Source: CBDFKB01 sp965248715 (GTDB taxonomy: Bacteria; Pseudomonadota; Alphaproteobacteria; Rhizobiales; Rhizobiaceae). Taken from it: a DNA stretch of 64,000 nucleotides. Position 1 is the stretch's first letter. Every line of letters starts with the position of its first letter. Made by a program: the position numbers and the translations under genes. Positions 25,218 through 34,536 of the stretch are shown in pieces. Where the stretch lies: assembly GCA_965248715.1 (NCBI GenBank), contig CBDFKB010000008.1, forward strand, positions 1,426,001 through 1,490,000, in the 5' to 3' direction. Below the pieces are notes generated by a model. It was not told where the DNA came from and ran no database searches. It saw only the letters and a program-made list of their open reading frames with translations.

Positions 25218-25916
25218 TCATTTCATTACTCGCGTATCGTTCATGACGGCGCGGTAGATCACGAATCCGAAGATGATCTTGTTCAGGAAGTCAGCCAGAT
25301 TGTAGATGACATTCAGACTGTTGGTATCGACACCGCCGCCTAGGTGCTCAATGAAGTAGCCCAGCGGATAAATTGCCCAACCGATGGTGACGATCAGTCT
25401 TAATCCGTTGAATGCCAGGTGGGTGGCCTCGTTGCCGCAATCCGCGTTCGCACGCCCAGCTTCGCCCATATAAACTTCGCCGAGGATGTACAGCCAGCCT
25501 ACGAGCCCGATCAGGAACCCGAGGGTCGGGCTCATGTAGCCTGCGGCCCCAAGAAACTCCCCAATGACCATAACCAGCGATCCCACCAGCAAACGCCAAA
25601 AGAGCGCGGTCGAGACGCGGGTTACCGCGGTTAATATGACGTAGAACAACACTACCTGCATTGGGTGGGTCAGCACCCAGTCCAGGTAACGCAGAATGAT
25701 CGGGGCCGTGCCCGTACTCACCCACATGTCCTTGGTGTAGAAGTAGTGCGCGGCTGAAATCAGCATCACAACACCCAACAACGTCATGGTTGTGTGCCAT
25801 CTATCGGCAACCTTGTTGCGTTCCAGCAAAAAGAAGATCGCGGCACCGATCATTGCCATCGACATCAGCCAAAATGATCCGCCTACTACATCGGTAGGCA
25901 ACAATGTTTCGTTCAT
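25218..25916 (-). CDS. proteorhodopsin-family microbial rhodopsin (D-T-L motif)
   Basis: A 232-residue seven-helix retinal protein. The Schiff-base lysine is Lys213 in NLADFLNKIIFG, with counter-ion Asp209. Helix C reads RYLDWVLTHPMQVVLFY and aligns without gaps to proteorhodopsin RYIDWLLTVPLLICEFY: Asp79 is the proton acceptor, Thr83 is kept, and the proton-donor Glu position is Leu90. Gln87 occupies the 105 spectral-tuning position, where Gln gives blue absorption in proteorhodopsins. His57 matches the acceptor-stabilising His75, and GWAIYPLGY of helix F is intact. No retinal-synthesis gene is in the window. It sits between an ABC permease (73 bp) and the flotillin. Confidence 0.93.
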   Translation of the reverse strand: MNETLLPTDVVGGSFWLMSMAMIGAAIFFLLERNKVADRWHTTMTLLGVVMLISAAHYFYTKDMWVSTGTAPIILRYLDWVLTHPMQVVLFYVILTAVTRVSTALFWRLLVGSLVMVIGEFLGAAGYMSPTLGFLIGLVGWLYILGEVYMGEAGRANADCGNEATHLAFNGLRLIVTIGWAIYPLGYFIEHLGGGVDTNSLNVIYNLADFLNKIIFGFVIYRAVMNDTRVMK

Positions 25917-25989
25917 TTGCTCTCTCGCCCAGCCAATTTGTTACCTTTGGTCAACAAATATCTCATTTTCTCGGACTCCGATCTCAAAC

Positions 25990-27405
25990 CTAAATCTGTG
26001 TGCGAATGTGTGAGGAACGCGCGTACAATGCGACCATCGGGAGGATCAAAAGTCCGAAAACGAATTGTTGACCCTCAAATTGCAAGCCGATGCCGACAAG
26101 AAACGAAGTCAGAACCTGCAGCACAAGAACACCGATCACCGTGAAACCATATCCGCCCCAACCGCCTAGCAACGAAGTGCCGCCGACAACGACCGCTGCC
26201 AAAGTCATGAACAAATATTGATCGCCAACCCCAATGAAACCGCCGCCGCTCCAGCCCAAAAGTAACGCACCGGTAAACGCAGAGCCCGCACCGCTGATGG
26301 AATAGGCCCCAACCCAGTAAAATCGTTCTGAGATAGAAAGTCGGGCCGCGGACGTGCGGCTGCCACCGAGTGCATACAGATTACGCCCCCAAGTGGTTGT
26401 TCGAAGTCCGACGATCAGGATGATCGCTGCAGCAACCCATATGACCACGACCGGCGGGAACCTCAATCCGAGGAATACGCCATTAATCGAGGCAATATTC
26501 GATAGCCATTGCGGCACCACACCGAACACGTTGCCGCCGAAAGCGGTGCCGATGCTGGTTAGAATTTGTGTGCCACCAGAGACTGCGAACCCCATGCCGA
26601 GGGTAAGGATCAACGCTTGGCCTTGCAGGCGGTAACTCAAAAAGCCATTGATAAATCCGATCCCCGCCCCAATGGCGATGATCGCAGCAAATGCTATCCA
26701 CGGCGGAACACCAAGGCCAAACATATACATCAGGCCTATATTTGCCGAGCCGATTACAAACGGAATTGAAAGGTCCAGCCCGCCTAACAAAACAACCAAT
26801 GTTTGCCCGATACAGGCAAGACCCAGGAACGCGGCAAATACCAGCATCGACTTGATGTTGAGGATCGACATAAATCCTTCGACCAATAACGAACCGACCA
26901 AGAAAAGCCCGATCAGAACCGTGAGGCCAATGAAAACGCTTTTGTTGGTTTTTGCGTATTTGTTGAGCAGGAACGCGAAAATGAGAAGGGCGACGAACAC
27001 CAACGCCGATATAAACTTGCGCCATTCAAAAAATCCATCGATCGTGAATGCGCCAGCAATAAACAGCGCAATCAAGATCAACAATCCGATGAACCCGCCC
27101 TTATTATTAGTGATGAGCGCCCGTAGGTAACCTGTTTCAGCGTCGTTTTCCGCCGGTGCAGACCCGATATCCGGCTGGTTACGGCTGAGTGTGTTTCGAA
27201 CGGCAATCGCGTCGTTACGGTAAATCCAGGCGACGGAGCAATGATGCCATCCCCACAAGATCAATGCGAAGATCGCCAGCGCATAGAAGAGAATGTACTG
27301 CATCGGCACATCTTCAACCGCGCCCAGGATCACACTGATGATCGCAACGATGGCGCCGATCAAAAAGCCAAGCCATTTATAGAAATTGAATACCGTTTTT
27401 CTCAT
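25990..27405 (-). CDS. sugar-type ABC transporter permease, N-terminally extended
   Basis: A 471-residue BPD_transp_2 (RbsC/branched-chain class) permease; ordinary members have about 320 residues. The canonical part begins near residue 165, with MLVFAAFLGLACIGQTLVVLLGGLDLS, the family GxDLS motif, and ends LVVGGTSLLGGWGG-like VVVGGTSLLGGWGGYGFTV. Ahead of it are about 150 extra residues with two helices, a soluble segment containing NTLSRNQPDIGSAPAEND, and two or more further helices. It pairs with the 736-residue permease 34 bp upstream. Confidence 0.88.
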   Translation of the reverse strand: MRKTVFNFYKWLGFLIGAIVAIISVILGAVEDVPMQYILFYALAIFALILWGWHHCSVAWIYRNDAIAVRNTLSRNQPDIGSAPAENDAETGYLRALITNNKGGFIGLLILIALFIAGAFTIDGFFEWRKFISALVFVALLIFAFLLNKYAKTNKSVFIGLTVLIGLFLVGSLLVEGFMSILNIKSMLVFAAFLGLACIGQTLVVLLGGLDLSIPFVIGSANIGLMYMFGLGVPPWIAFAAIIAIGAGIGFINGFLSYRLQGQALILTLGMGFAVSGGTQILTSIGTAFGGNVFGVVPQWLSNIASINGVFLGLRFPPVVVIWVAAAIILIVGLRTTTWGRNLYALGGSRTSAARLSISERFYWVGAYSISGAGSAFTGALLLGWSGGGFIGVGDQYLFMTLAAVVVGGTSLLGGWGGYGFTVIGVLVLQVLTSFLVGIGLQFEGQQFVFGLLILPMVALYARSSHIRTQI

Positions 27406-27439
27406 CTACCAGTATCCCCCACGTCGGTCCCCATACCCA

Positions 27440-29650
27440 TCATCCATCCCACTGACTGATTGCGTCGTCGCGGTGTTGTTTGACCCGATAGGTCACGATG
27501 ATGTGCATGATGTTCGGAGCTGAGACCATGGCCACCAAAATGATAGCAATGATTTGCCAAAGCGGTACGCCGACCGCGTAAAATACCGCGCTCCACAAGA
27601 ATGCAGCGCCAGTGACCACGTGCCAGTAGCGCCAAAAACGTGACCAGGTTGTTTCCTCCATCGCAATCCGAAGCGCAATGTGCAGCAAGACTATGATGAA
27701 GGCGCAGTAAGCCAGCTTGCCGACGATCCACATTCCCTCTGCGTCAGCGTTGGCACGCTTTGGTTTTGCGTAGTCCACTTCCCTCGGCAGGGCGGGCTTA
27801 ACTTTGGTCGCGATCACCTGTTCGGCGTAGACAACATTTTCGGACTTGGTGCGGTCACTTCCCGGAGCAGTTCCGAAATAGACGGCGAGGAGTGCGATAA
27901 CACTCAACGATACAATGATTAGTTGGGTGATCTGCTGCAGCCGCGTGTGGACCAAAGGTACCGCAAAAACGAACAGCCCCAGGCCGACGAATATCAACCC
28001 ATAGATTTCACCTGAAAGATTGCCTGGAAGGTAATCGCTTGCCGGCCCGTCGAAAAACAGCGATCCGGCGACAATAACGGCGAATGCAGCTGCAAACAGG
28101 AACATGGCGATCGTCTTGGTCCGCACATTCACCTGCGGCAATGCTACGAGAATTAGCAGCGACGAAAATAAAATGATGCCACCACCAATGGCAAGCATCT
28201 GATAGAAATCTGCGATGGCTGTGCTTACGCCAGCGGTCTTTTCAATCGGTTCCATGACGAAGAATTTTGGCGAATAGGTATCTATTCCCACAGATGCATT
28301 TTCTGCTGCCGACACTGTTGCTTCACTCTGGTCTGAATTGCTGTCAGGAGAGAAAACCAATCCCAGAGCTGCGATCGCGATCAATGCCACGAAGCCGATC
28401 ATTTGTGCGCTGGGATGATTGAACAGTGTTCGGAACAAGTAGACCAAGCCGACTGCACCGATGATGATAAATAGAATATAGGTTCCCGGCGAATACTGGG
28501 ATCCCCCGGCAGCGTTACCCTGCGCGACACCACCATCATCAAGTATAACGTACGACGAAGCAGAGGCAGCTCTAATTGGTTCGGCCGTCTGATCGACCGT
28601 AGTGTGCATGATAACGCCAAGTGCAATTATCGCCAGGATAACGAAGAAAACTAATGGAGACAGACTGCGTATGTACTTTTGGATGTGTGGCAGCGCGACA
28701 CTGATAAGCAGGGAAACGACCAGCATCACACCATACGCTAAATCGGTGACGAAACTCTGGACCATGCCAAAGCTGAATGTCGAAAGCACATAGGTAATAA
28801 GGTAGATGTTCAACGCACCCAATAGCGACCCGAAGGCGCCGCCGCGACCGCCGGCAAGATTGGCGCCGCCTAGTACCAGCGCGGTAACCGCCATCAGCGT
28901 ATAGGTGGTGCCCTGTGTCGGATCGCCGGAACTGATCAGCGAAGTAAAGGTGATTGCCGCCAATCCCGCATAAGCACCACCGATAGCATGTGCTCCGAGC
29001 CTTACCAGATTGATCCGAACACCGCTGGTATAAGCTGCCCGTTCATCCGACCCCATCATCCGCAAGTGGCCGAAAAACGATGTTTGCGCGATGATGTACC
29101 AAGCCGCTGTGGCAACAACCAGGATTACCAAAACGGCGGAAAAGACCGTGGTACCGCTGCCCCAATTGAACATCCAGGGCGGGGCCACACCACCAGGCCG
29201 CGGGAGGATTACTAGATTTATGCCAACAAGCGCCAGATAACCGCTCAGTGACACAATGATCGGTTGTACGCGGACGAAGATGATGATCAAGCCCTGCAAT
29301 ATCTGATAGGCGACACCAACCGCCATAGCATAAAGGAAGACAGCAATCGGCGATTCAATAAATCCGGACGCATGAAGCTGAATCATGCTGACATTTAGAA
29401 AGCCGATCAACGGCCCAATCGAGAGATCAACGCTGGCGCGGCCAGACATGCAGATGATGGTCAGGGCGTATGTCGCCAATATCAAGGGCGCAACAACGAT
29501 CACGGCGCTGCCGATGCCCGCTGGTGAAATCAGGTTGGGACCCCTGATAACCGCGAAGATCAGCAGTCCGAAGAAAATCAGTATTGGTACCATGAGGTAC
29601 GTGCTACTGCCGGACGTTCCGGTGCCGGTGTTCTTCTGTGTCGCCATCAT
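27440..29650 (-). CDS. sugar-type ABC permease with a large extra C-terminal membrane domain
   Basis: A 736-residue protein. Residues about 20-335 are a complete RbsC-type permease (ICMSGRASVDLSIGPLIGF, LGGANLAGGRGGAFGSLLGA). The remaining 400 residues add roughly eight hydrophobic helices separated by soluble loops, such as DSNSDQSEATVSAAENASVG and the SDRTKSENVVYAEQVIATK region; I do not recognise this part. ABC permeases of this class are normally under 350 residues, so the extension is notable. ATG 29650 or the next Met at 29647 may start it. The hyuB-like gene ends 46 bp upstream. Confidence 0.85.
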   Translation of the reverse strand: MMATQKNTGTGTSGSSTYLMVPILIFFGLLIFAVIRGPNLISPAGIGSAVIVVAPLILATYALTIICMSGRASVDLSIGPLIGFLNVSMIQLHASGFIESPIAVFLYAMAVGVAYQILQGLIIIFVRVQPIIVSLSGYLALVGINLVILPRPGGVAPPWMFNWGSGTTVFSAVLVILVVATAAWYIIAQTSFFGHLRMMGSDERAAYTSGVRINLVRLGAHAIGGAYAGLAAITFTSLISSGDPTQGTTYTLMAVTALVLGGANLAGGRGGAFGSLLGALNIYLITYVLSTFSFGMVQSFVTDLAYGVMLVVSLLISVALPHIQKYIRSLSPLVFFVILAIIALGVIMHTTVDQTAEPIRAASASSYVILDDGGVAQGNAAGGSQYSPGTYILFIIIGAVGLVYLFRTLFNHPSAQMIGFVALIAIAALGLVFSPDSNSDQSEATVSAAENASVGIDTYSPKFFVMEPIEKTAGVSTAIADFYQMLAIGGGIILFSSLLILVALPQVNVRTKTIAMFLFAAAFAVIVAGSLFFDGPASDYLPGNLSGEIYGLIFVGLGLFVFAVPLVHTRLQQITQLIIVSLSVIALLAVYFGTAPGSDRTKSENVVYAEQVIATKVKPALPREVDYAKPKRANADAEGMWIVGKLAYCAFIIVLLHIALRIAMEETTWSRFWRYWHVVTGAAFLWSAVFYAVGVPLWQIIAIILVAMVSAPNIMHIIVTYRVKQHRDDAISQWDG

Positions 29651-29696
29651 TAGATCTGATCAATATTTCGCACTTTGAACCCATTCGAATTGCGGT

Positions 29697-31709
29697 TCAG
29701 AAGTAGCGGATCTTGATATCCTTTCTCTTTTTGCTATCGATGTCGGGCAGCCGGTCGAAGTCGATAATATTGATGTGCCCTACATCAGCGCCCGATAAGG
29801 ACGGAACGGGCTCGACAGCAGCCATACTGGTCGCTTCCGGCCGTTTGATATCGGCCGCTTTGTTGATTGCAGCAGCGGCAATATGGGTTTCGGTAGCAGG
29901 GCGGTGGTATTTCGCCGGCGCCGCTGATTTGGTTTGCGTTGACTTTTGTACAGGCACGGCAGCCTGTCTGCCTGCTCGCAATTTCTGGGTTGCACCAACG
30001 TCAATTTCTGCGGTGGCAGCATCTTTGATGACAACGCCGTAGTCTTCACGGGCACCCTTGACCGAGACAATTGCGTTCTTTAGGTCCCAAACGACCTTTT
30101 CTATTGGCCGCTCGAATGGGTCGCCATAGCCCCCGCCGCCCGGTGCTTTGTTCGCAACCGTCTCGCCGGGGTTGATGGTGGCAACCACGTTCTGACGCAC
30201 TTCTTCTATCTCGCCCGCTCGATTGAATTCGACACGGCCGACCTTTGCGTCGAGATATCCCGACACGGCATTTGCAGCGCCCATTGCTGGAATTCGCCGA
30301 CCTTCACCAAACATCACGAAGGTCATTGGTCGGTCGATAGGTTCGACTTCCCAGCAGGTTCCCGAACCGCCACGGAATTTTCCGGCACCCCCGGAATCGG
30401 TCATCATATTGTATTGATGGATGATGATCGGATAGGAGTGTTCGAGCAGTTCCACGTCTCCCGAGGTAAGCGCTCCGAAACACGATTGTGGTCCGCAAGC
30501 GTGCCAGCCGTCTTGGCGCGGGGTCGCGCCGGCACCCGAGATAAGGGTCGCCAACACCATCGTCACATATTCTTCGTCGGTTCGAGTATCCCACCCGGCG
30601 ATGTTACAGCCGTTGGTATGCCCCCAGGACGCACTGACCCGATCGGGCGCTGCTTGTTCAAATGCAAGGCGCACCGCATCAGTCAAAGTTTCCATCGGCG
30701 TCGTCGTACAGTTGACATGCGGGGCCGGCTCTTTGGCATTACAAAGCGACCCCTTTTCACCCATATCCACCGATACGCATCGATAAAGTCCCTCGTTGTA
30801 GGGCGGTGGTAACTGCGCAAACATCATGATGCCCAAAAAGACACCTGAGTATGAATTGCCCTCATAGGAATTGATGAAATAGGGAAGCTGTGGCGGGCTG
30901 GAAATGCGGATGTGACAGCTGTCGTCTTCAATCTTTAGATCAGCCGAAATTTCGATATCGCCATAACCGTGACCCGCATCTTCGAGCACCGCGACACCCC
31001 GATAATTGCCGTTTGGCACGGTTTTGATCAACGACCGAAAATGGCGGTCCGCCATCGACATCAACTCTTCGATACAGGCCTTAACTTGCTCGGCACCGTA
31101 TTTATCCAACATGTTGATGAGGTTACGTTCGCCAACTTGGCACGCACCGATTAGGGCATTGAAATCGCCTTCCTGATCACGGCGAGCACGCATGTTGGTC
31201 AAGATCATATTGAAAATGTCTTTGCGCGGCACGCCTTTGTCCCAGAGCTTAATCGGAGGTACGCGCAATCCCTCCCCGTAGATTTCCGTGGCATCCGGGT
31301 TGTAACCGGCCGGCATCGGTCCCCCGATGTCCGTCAAATGTCCCTTGCAAACTGTCCAGAAAGTGTGCTCGCCCTGGTAAAAAATCGGCTTGTAGAAGCA
31401 CATGTCGATGATATGGCTGCCCATGTAGGCCGGATCATTGTGCAGGATCAGATCACCCTCATGGATATCGCCTTCGAAGTACGACTGCACCGCCTTCATT
31501 GCTGGCATCAATGATCCAAGGTGGATGGGGATATCTTGGCCTTGCATGACCATTTCGGGTGTCGCGTTGAAAATCGCCGTTGAATAGTCACGGGCCAGAT
31601 TAAAAACGCTCGAATGGCCAGACTTTTCCACCGTCATGGTCATCTCTCGCTGCGTGGTCTCCAGAACGCCACGAACGACCGAAAGGGTGATGGGATCGAT
31701 TTCGCTCAT
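29697..31709 (-). CDS. hyuB: hydantoinase B / oxoprolinase family subunit with shared C-terminal tail
   Basis: A 670-residue HyuB-type subunit; typical members are 520-590. The core (to about 580) shows DPITLSVVRGVLETTQREM, HNDPAYMGSHIIDM, GHLTDIGGPMPAGYNPDATEIYGEGLRVPP and GGGGYGDPFERP. With HyuA it would catalyse ATP-dependent opening or carboxylation of a small cyclic or carbonyl compound (N-methylhydantoin, 5-oxoproline or acetone-type substrates). After the core come about 65 residues of Ala/Lys/Pro/Thr-rich linker and then the tail HINIIDFDRLPDID...KDIKIRYF (residues 643-670), also found on the ATPase and the 219-residue protein of this operon. Confidence 0.9.
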   Translation of the reverse strand: MSEIDPITLSVVRGVLETTQREMTMTVEKSGHSSVFNLARDYSTAIFNATPEMVMQGQDIPIHLGSLMPAMKAVQSYFEGDIHEGDLILHNDPAYMGSHIIDMCFYKPIFYQGEHTFWTVCKGHLTDIGGPMPAGYNPDATEIYGEGLRVPPIKLWDKGVPRKDIFNMILTNMRARRDQEGDFNALIGACQVGERNLINMLDKYGAEQVKACIEELMSMADRHFRSLIKTVPNGNYRGVAVLEDAGHGYGDIEISADLKIEDDSCHIRISSPPQLPYFINSYEGNSYSGVFLGIMMFAQLPPPYNEGLYRCVSVDMGEKGSLCNAKEPAPHVNCTTTPMETLTDAVRLAFEQAAPDRVSASWGHTNGCNIAGWDTRTDEEYVTMVLATLISGAGATPRQDGWHACGPQSCFGALTSGDVELLEHSYPIIIHQYNMMTDSGGAGKFRGGSGTCWEVEPIDRPMTFVMFGEGRRIPAMGAANAVSGYLDAKVGRVEFNRAGEIEEVRQNVVATINPGETVANKAPGGGGYGDPFERPIEKVVWDLKNAIVSVKGAREDYGVVIKDAATAEIDVGATQKLRAGRQAAVPVQKSTQTKSAAPAKYHRPATETHIAAAAINKAADIKRPEATSMAAVEPVPSLSGADVGHINIIDFDRLPDIDSKKRKDIKIRYF
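29700..29783 (-). other. IDFD...IKIRYF tail, copy 1 (HyuB)
   Basis: Codes for the last 28 residues of the HyuB-like protein. Pattern: V-x-H-I-x-I-I-D-F-D, a charged Asp/Lys/Arg spacer, then D-I-K-I-R-Y-F at the very end. The two hydrophobic strands around an acidic turn and a basic spacer suggest a small beta hairpin or binding peptide. Core HyuB proteins lack it, as far as I know the family. Confidence 0.7.
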
Positions 31710-31710
31710 C

Positions 31711-33792
31711 TCACTTTACCCGGGTCAACACGTAAGACGCGCTGTCATGCAGTTCGAATTTCCATCCTGGCTGAATTACCAGGGTGAGCGTTGTTTCCTC
31801 GATTACCGCCGGCCCCGGCACCTCTTGTCCTGTGCCAATTTTTGCGCCGTCATAAACCGGCACAGTGGTCAGCGCACCATCTTCGGAAAATATCAATTTG
31901 CGTTGACCCTTTACCGCCTCTTCCAAATTGCGGGTACCGTGGATCGATGCCGGAATAGGACGCTTGACCCGGCCATAAAGAGTGCTTTCTATGTTCACCA
32001 ACTCGACATGGTTTTCACGTTCTGAATAAGTAAACAGCTGCTCGTGACGTTCATGGAAGGCGTCTTTGACTTGCTCGATCGTACGAGCATCGATATCGAA
32101 TGTACCGATATCGACCGTGCAGTCGTGGATTTGGCCAACATAACGCAATTCCATACTGCGCTGGACGTCGATCTCAGCCTCCGTAAAGCCATCAGATTTC
32201 AGGTGTTCGACACCTTTGGCTTCGATTTCCTGGTAAAGCACATTGATCCGTGAAAATGTCTCTTCGCCTTCGAGCCTGACCGGCATTGCTGCCATGTAAT
32301 TATATTTGACGTCCGAGATAATCTGCCCATAGGCGCACAGGCCGGAGCTCAACTTCGAAGCGATAACGGTATCGATGCCGATTTCATTCGCCAATGCAGT
32401 GACGTGCGCACCGGTCGCCCCGCCGGCCGCGACCAGGACGAAGTCACGTGGGTCATATCCCCGCTCGACCGTGACCCGGCGTATACCGTTGACCATATTG
32501 TTGTTGACGATAGTAAAGATGCCGAATGCCGCCTTCTCGACCGAAACACCGAGCGGGCGGGCTATTTTTTTCTTGATAGCATCGTAGGATTTCGAGTGAT
32601 CAAGGGGCAGGCTTCCACCTACCAAACCTTCCGGATTGAGATAGCCCAGTACGAGATTTGCATCGGAGACCGTCGGCTCGGCCCCGCCCTGGCCATAGCA
32701 AGCCGGTCCAGGATCGGAACCCGCGCTTTGCGGCCCGACCTGCATCAGCCCCATCTCGTCGATCCAACCTATCGAACCTCCACCGGCACCAAGTGTTTCG
32801 ACCTGTATCATCGGTACGCCGATACGGTAGCGCAGGAAGTCGATGTTCTTATTGAGATTAGTCACGCCGTCCTTGGCTAGGGTAATATCGAATGACGTGC
32901 CCCCCATGTCGACGGTAATGACATTTTGGTGGCCAAATGGCGCACACACGGCAAGACCTGCCTGTGGCGCCGAAGCTGGACCTGAGTTGATCGCATAGAC
33001 CGACCTGTCAGCCATAACTTGGCCAACTGCCAGACCGCCGTTGGACTGGAAATAGCGAACCGGGTACTCAGCGCCTTGCTGCATGAAATATTCATCAATG
33101 GATGCGACGTACTGGCGAAGCGTCGGTGCCAAATATGCATTGGTTACTGCTGTCGAAGTCCGTGTGTACTCGCGGACCTGGGGATATAATTCACTCCCAA
33201 CAGTCAGGCTTGTGCCCGGCATCATTTCCCTGACAATTTCAGCTGCACGCAACTCATGCTTGGGATTCAAGACTGACCAGATGAACGAAATTGCAACCGC
33301 CTCAACTGCTTCCTCAATGAATAGCCGGCAGGCATTTCTTACATCGTCCTCAATCATTTCTGTTCTGATTGATCCGTTTGAAATCACCCTTTCTTTGACG
33401 CCGCGGCGAAGATATCGCGGTACAAGCATGACTGCAGGCGGATAATTTTGGTCGTAGCGGTATCCATCCTCCTTGTGGCCAAGTCGAATTTCGATGGAAT
33501 CCTCGTGCCCCGCAGTGCAGATCAATCCGACCTTGGCACCCTTGTGCTGGATCAGCGCATTAAGACCGACAGTTGTCCCATTGATGCACAGATCACACTT
33601 GGAAATTATTTCCTTCTCGCTGACATTTAGATCCTCGGCGATCAAATGCAGCCCGTTTTTGATTGCCTGCGTCGGGTCGTTCGGCGTTGAAAGCGCTTTA
33701 TAGATATCGATTTTACCCGTCGCTTGGTCAGCGAGGATAAAATCCGTGAACGTGCCACCGGCATCTACGCCTAAGCGATATTGAGTACGCAT
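31711..33792 (-). CDS. hyuA: hydantoinase A / oxoprolinase family ATPase subunit
   Basis: A 693-residue HyuA-type subunit of normal length. The N-terminal ASKHA-type phosphate loop is RLGVDAGGTFTDFILAD; GHQNVITVDMGGTSFDITL is the second nucleotide motif; CYGQGGAEPTVSDANLVLGYL and AAGGATGAHVTALANEIGID complete the ATPase core. It forms a complex with HyuB, whose gene starts 1 bp after the hyuA stop. Unlike HyuB it has no tail: it ends in SASYVLTRVK. Together they suggest metabolism of a hydantoin, lactam or ureide-like compound imported by the adjoining ABC system. Confidence 0.92.
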   Translation of the reverse strand: MRTQYRLGVDAGGTFTDFILADQATGKIDIYKALSTPNDPTQAIKNGLHLIAEDLNVSEKEIISKCDLCINGTTVGLNALIQHKGAKVGLICTAGHEDSIEIRLGHKEDGYRYDQNYPPAVMLVPRYLRRGVKERVISNGSIRTEMIEDDVRNACRLFIEEAVEAVAISFIWSVLNPKHELRAAEIVREMMPGTSLTVGSELYPQVREYTRTSTAVTNAYLAPTLRQYVASIDEYFMQQGAEYPVRYFQSNGGLAVGQVMADRSVYAINSGPASAPQAGLAVCAPFGHQNVITVDMGGTSFDITLAKDGVTNLNKNIDFLRYRIGVPMIQVETLGAGGGSIGWIDEMGLMQVGPQSAGSDPGPACYGQGGAEPTVSDANLVLGYLNPEGLVGGSLPLDHSKSYDAIKKKIARPLGVSVEKAAFGIFTIVNNNMVNGIRRVTVERGYDPRDFVLVAAGGATGAHVTALANEIGIDTVIASKLSSGLCAYGQIISDVKYNYMAAMPVRLEGEETFSRINVLYQEIEAKGVEHLKSDGFTEAEIDVQRSMELRYVGQIHDCTVDIGTFDIDARTIEQVKDAFHERHEQLFTYSERENHVELVNIESTLYGRVKRPIPASIHGTRNLEEAVKGQRKLIFSEDGALTTVPVYDGAKIGTGQEVPGPAVIEETTLTLVIQPGWKFELHDSASYVLTRVK

Positions 33793-33843
33793 GCTTTCAA
33801 GCTTTCTAGCGGACAGAGTATCTGATGAGATTTTCTCGTTGTT

Positions 33844-34503
33844 CTAGTCAAAGTAGCGGACCTTAATGTTCAAGTTTCCGCGCTGCTTGTTCTCCCTCGC
33901 GCGGGAATGTTCCTCATCAAAATCGATAATGCGCAAAGGACCAACATCACGATCCCGCCGCCACGAATGATCCGGCGATAGATTGCCGTCAGGCTTGGAT
34001 CGCGCTGAAGTTCCCGAAAGGATTTTTTGGAATTCTTCGTCGTCCCGGTCGGTGAACCGGAATGCGCTTGCCCCATTATCGGGTGCCACTACCGGATCTG
34101 TATTTGGCGCAAAGTTGGTGACCGGAAATCGGTCTGCGGACATAAATTCGGAGAACAACGCATTGTCCGCATTTGTGTAACCGTAACTTTGTCCGCTGCC
34201 GCGTTGGTTTGCCGTTTGGCCATGATGTCCAGATCGCACACCATCAAGCTCAGCCATCAAACTATCGAACGCGCGTGCATCACTTTGCGTGTAGTCAATC
34301 GCGGGCGTTTGCGGAACCGTATCGAAATCTTCAGTTTCCAATCTGAAGGGGCGTACACAATGGCCTACAACATCATTTAGACGATCAAAATGCGATGCAT
34401 CTTCGAGCGTATAGGTGCTGCCGTCGACCCGCTGAAACCCGCTATACGGGTTCGAGCGCTCCTTGGTAGCGCTGGTTGTTTTGCTTGTCCCCATCTCGAC
34501 CAA
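33844..34503 (-). CDS. unrecognised repeat protein with shared C-terminal tail
   Basis: A 219-residue polar protein matching no family I recognise; it has no signal peptide or membrane helix and is rich in Asp, Ser, Gly and Asn, so probably largely disordered. Four motifs follow [YF]-T-x2-D-x3-F-x2-[LFI]: Tyr31 (YTLEDASHFDRL), Tyr71 (YTQSDARAFDSL), Tyr109 (YTNADNALFSEF) and Phe150 (FTDRDDEEFQKI), spaced 40, 38 and 41 residues. The end (187-219) has RIIDFDEEHS and NLNIKVRYFD, the tail also found on HyuB and the ATPase. The frame starts at TTG 34503, 8 bp after GGGGGA; ATG 34494 is possible. Evenly spaced identical motifs suggest a multivalent scaffold. It lies between ATPase and hyuA. Confidence 0.75.
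   Translation of the reverse strand: MVEMGTSKTTSATKERSNPYSGFQRVDGSTYTLEDASHFDRLNDVVGHCVRPFRLETEDFDTVPQTPAIDYTQSDARAFDSLMAELDGVRSGHHGQTANQRGSGQSYGYTNADNALFSEFMSADRFPVTNFAPNTDPVVAPDNGASAFRFTDRDDEEFQKILSGTSARSKPDGNLSPDHSWRRDRDVGPLRIIDFDEEHSRARENKQRGNLNIKVRYFD
33847..33945 (-). other. IDFD...IKVRYF tail, copy 2 (repeat protein)
   Basis: Codes for the last 33 residues of the repeat protein. Same order as the other copies: VGPLRIIDFD, a charged spacer a few residues longer than in the other two, then LNIKVRYF with one extra Asp at the end. Confidence 0.7.
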
Positions 34504-34536
34504 AGGTCGGTTCCCCCATTCGTTTTATCGACTGAA

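Noticed and set aside
25218..25916. Sodium or chloride pump rhodopsin
   Set aside because: Helix C reads D-T-L rather than the NDQ or NTQ/TSA patterns of sodium and chloride pumps.
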